A stretch of 29,617 nucleotides of DNA from a virus, in the IMG/VR virus record IMGVR_UViG_3300044701_001653, positions 1-29,617 of that record; one strand, given 5' to 3'. The notes beneath the pieces were generated by a model. It did not search any database. It was not told where the DNA came from and saw only the letters and a list, made by a program, of their open reading frames with translations. A program made the translations under genes and the position numbers. Below are positions 28,034-29,617 of the stretch, piece after piece; the first letter of the stretch is position 1; each line of letters starts with the position of its first letter.

Positions 28034-29509
28034 ATGGGTTTATTAGACATATTCAAGAAAAAGGGTTTAGACCCGAATCAGAATGTAACAACAAATATTA
28101 GGGGCATCAACGGAGCGTTGTTACAAGAGTATGAGAATGGTAAGTATGTTTATGAAGGATATTTAGGAAATGCAGATGTGTATAGCATCGTGTCGTTCCT
28201 TGCACGTAAGGCGGCATCTATTCCGTGGTACGTTTACAAAACAAATAATACAGAGAAGGGTAGGACATCACTAATGCGCTACAAGCAACTAACAAAAGGC
28301 TTGGGCAATCAAGGTGCGTTTGAGAGAGCAGTGATAGAGAGGAAGAACGCATATAGTGAGAATATTGTGATGAACTCTGCATTAGCGAGACTATTAGAAA
28401 GACCGAATGAATACCAAGCACAAGACCAATTCCTCGAGAACTTATTTGGTTATAGATTTTTATCAGGAGAAGGTAATATTTACGGCAATGATGGAAAGAT
28501 GGGCGGAAAGTTCGTTGAGCTTAACGTGCTTCCAACCCATTTCTTGGACATCTACCCCGACCCTAATGACCTCTACGGACTCGTTGGATATAGACTTATG
28601 GTTGACAGAGGAATAGACATTCCAAAGGACCAAGTATGTGCTTGGAAAACTTGGAACCCAGATTTTGATGCAACCACGAGAACTCACTTACGTGGGTTGT
28701 CGCCATTACGTGCTGCATACAAAACACTTCGTATGAGCAACAATGCTGCTGATGCGAGTGCGATGATGGCGGCTAATGGTGGAGCAAAAGGTGCAATCAC
28801 TCCGAAGCCATTAGGAACGGTAGTGCCAAACTTCACAATAGAGCAAGCAAACATAATTAAAAGAGCAGTGAATGAGGACATAAACACTGTGGACAATAAA
28901 GGCAAGGTTGCAGTGCTGCAAACACCGTGGGACTATTTAAACTTTGGGTTGTCATCAGTAGATATGGAGCTTGTAAAGACAATGCAAATGAGTTTACATC
29001 AATGGTGTAGGGTGTTTGGTATGCCTGCGGTATTGTTTGATGTTGATACGTCAAGTTATAACAACTACCAAAATGCAATGCGTGACCTAATCACCAATAC
29101 AATTATGCCAATGTGCTGCTCATTAAGAGATGAGTTGAACAAATGGTTGGTACCAAGATTTGGTGAGGATGTGTTCATTGACTTTGATATAACTGCGTTA
29201 CCTGAGATGCAGCAAGATATGGAGAGGATGGTACGTTCTCTTCGTGATGCGAACTGGCTAACGATGGATGAGAAGAGAGTAGCTATGAACTATTCTAAGA
29301 AAGAGGGTGCGTGGGATATGAGTTATATCAATCAGGGGCTTGTGCCAATCACTCAAGTAATGATGGACCTAAGCATAGCAGATGATAACAGCAACGACAA
29401 CAGACAAAGAGATATGGGCGATCGTGATGAAGAGATTTCCGAAGATCCCTACGGAAATGACGTGCCTAACGGAACGAACAATGAGGATGCAAGTGAGGAT
29501 GTCGTATAA
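28034..29509 (+). CDS. Portal protein (HK97-like)
   Basis: A 491-residue protein right after the large terminase. It opens GLLDIFKKKG, with NADVYSIVSFLARKAASIPWYVYK as the conserved N-terminal wing region, then LLERPNEYQAQDQFLENLFGYRFLSGEGNIYG and the typical LSPLRAAYKTLRMSNNAADASAMMAANGG stretch (stem region), and QWCRVFGMPAVLFDVDTSSYNNYQNAMRDL. These are hallmarks of Phage_portal family proteins, which form the dodecameric vertex ring. The C-terminal 40 residues are acidic and variable. Confidence 0.92.
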   Translation: MGLLDIFKKKGLDPNQNVTTNIRGINGALLQEYENGKYVYEGYLGNADVYSIVSFLARKAASIPWYVYKTNNTEKGRTSLMRYKQLTKGLGNQGAFERAVIERKNAYSENIVMNSALARLLERPNEYQAQDQFLENLFGYRFLSGEGNIYGNDGKMGGKFVELNVLPTHFLDIYPDPNDLYGLVGYRLMVDRGIDIPKDQVCAWKTWNPDFDATTRTHLRGLSPLRAAYKTLRMSNNAADASAMMAANGGAKGAITPKPLGTVVPNFTIEQANIIKRAVNEDINTVDNKGKVAVLQTPWDYLNFGLSSVDMELVKTMQMSLHQWCRVFGMPAVLFDVDTSSYNNYQNAMRDLITNTIMPMCCSLRDELNKWLVPRFGEDVFIDFDITALPEMQQDMERMVRSLRDANWLTMDEKRVAMNYSKKEGAWDMSYINQGLVPITQVMMDLSIADDNSNDNRQRDMGDRDEEISEDPYGNDVPNGTNNEDASEDVV

Positions 29510-29585
29510 AATAAAACTTATCAATGAACGCAACGCAGCGAGGGACATATTGGCTGAAAGTGGAGAGGCTGCGAAGGAGTCTTGA
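29499..29585 (+). CDS. 28-residue ORF after portal, uncertain
   Basis: MSYKIKLINERNAARDILAE continues SGEAAKES, overlapping the portal stop by 11 bp. It reads like the N-terminus of a head protein, so it may be a small gene, or the start of a prohead protease cut short by a sequence error at its TGA. A new ATG begins at 29609 and a TTG-started frame from 29583 is open to the window end; either could be the next head gene. Not decidable here. Confidence 0.4.
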   Translation: MSYKIKLINERNAARDILAESGEAAKES

Positions 29586-29617
29586 CAAGAAATATAGTTC
29601 TTTGTTTTATGATATAC

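Noticed and set aside
29382-29498. Upstream extension of the 28-residue frame after portal
   Set aside because: It runs out of frame inside the portal gene with Thr/Met-rich shadow composition; only the part from 29499 is plausible.

Overview
This window is most of a tailed-phage genome (siphovirus type) that probably infects a member of the Bacteroidota. The host assignment rests on low GC, near absence of Shine-Dalgarno sequences, several promoters matching the Bacteroidota pattern TTTG-(19 nt)-TAnnTTTG, and tail fibres of the type common in Bacteroidota phages. No integrase, transposase, tRNA, rRNA or CRISPR array was recognised, so lifestyle is undecided; a small XRE-type regulator is the only lysogeny-compatible hint.

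Layout. 1-13332 (+): head-tail completion, tail terminator, tail tube, tail assembly chaperones G/GT joined by a clear -1 programmed frameshift, tape measure, a large tail protein, a second tube-like protein, two small membrane proteins, a baseplate-like protein and two long repeat-built fibres. 13367-15788 (+): GH19 endolysin and an apparent unimolecular spanin, coupled by start/stop overlaps to a DnaQ-like exonuclease and a small HExxH protein, closed by a terminator. 15934-22892 (+): replication and recombination genes: XRE regulator, SSB-like protein, two PD-(D/E)XK-type nucleases (one VRR-NUC), MazG-like protein, SF2 helicase and a primase-polymerase/SF3 helicase. 22784-23213: a dense array of GTACACGAT iterons, the best candidate for the replication origin, followed by a stand-alone DnaA domain IV protein (23214-23603).

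23593-25942 is mostly minus strand: a short protein convergent with the DnaA-like gene, a gene-poor stretch of about 350 bp full of palindromes and three perfect 28-bp tandem repeats, then a leftward operon of seven small genes driven by an excellent promoter at 25912-25942. 26065 onward (+) is the packaging module: a small unknown gene, terminase small subunit, a structured 277-bp noncoding gap, terminase large subunit and portal.

The right end stops just after portal and the left end begins in a head-tail completion gene. The missing protease, capsid and connector genes would fit exactly between the two ends, so this looks like a circular or circularly permuted genome opened inside the head module. 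The most interesting part is the putative replication-control system: iterons, a DnaA domain IV protein, and TTATCAAC sites with TTGATA half-sites at three regulatory positions.
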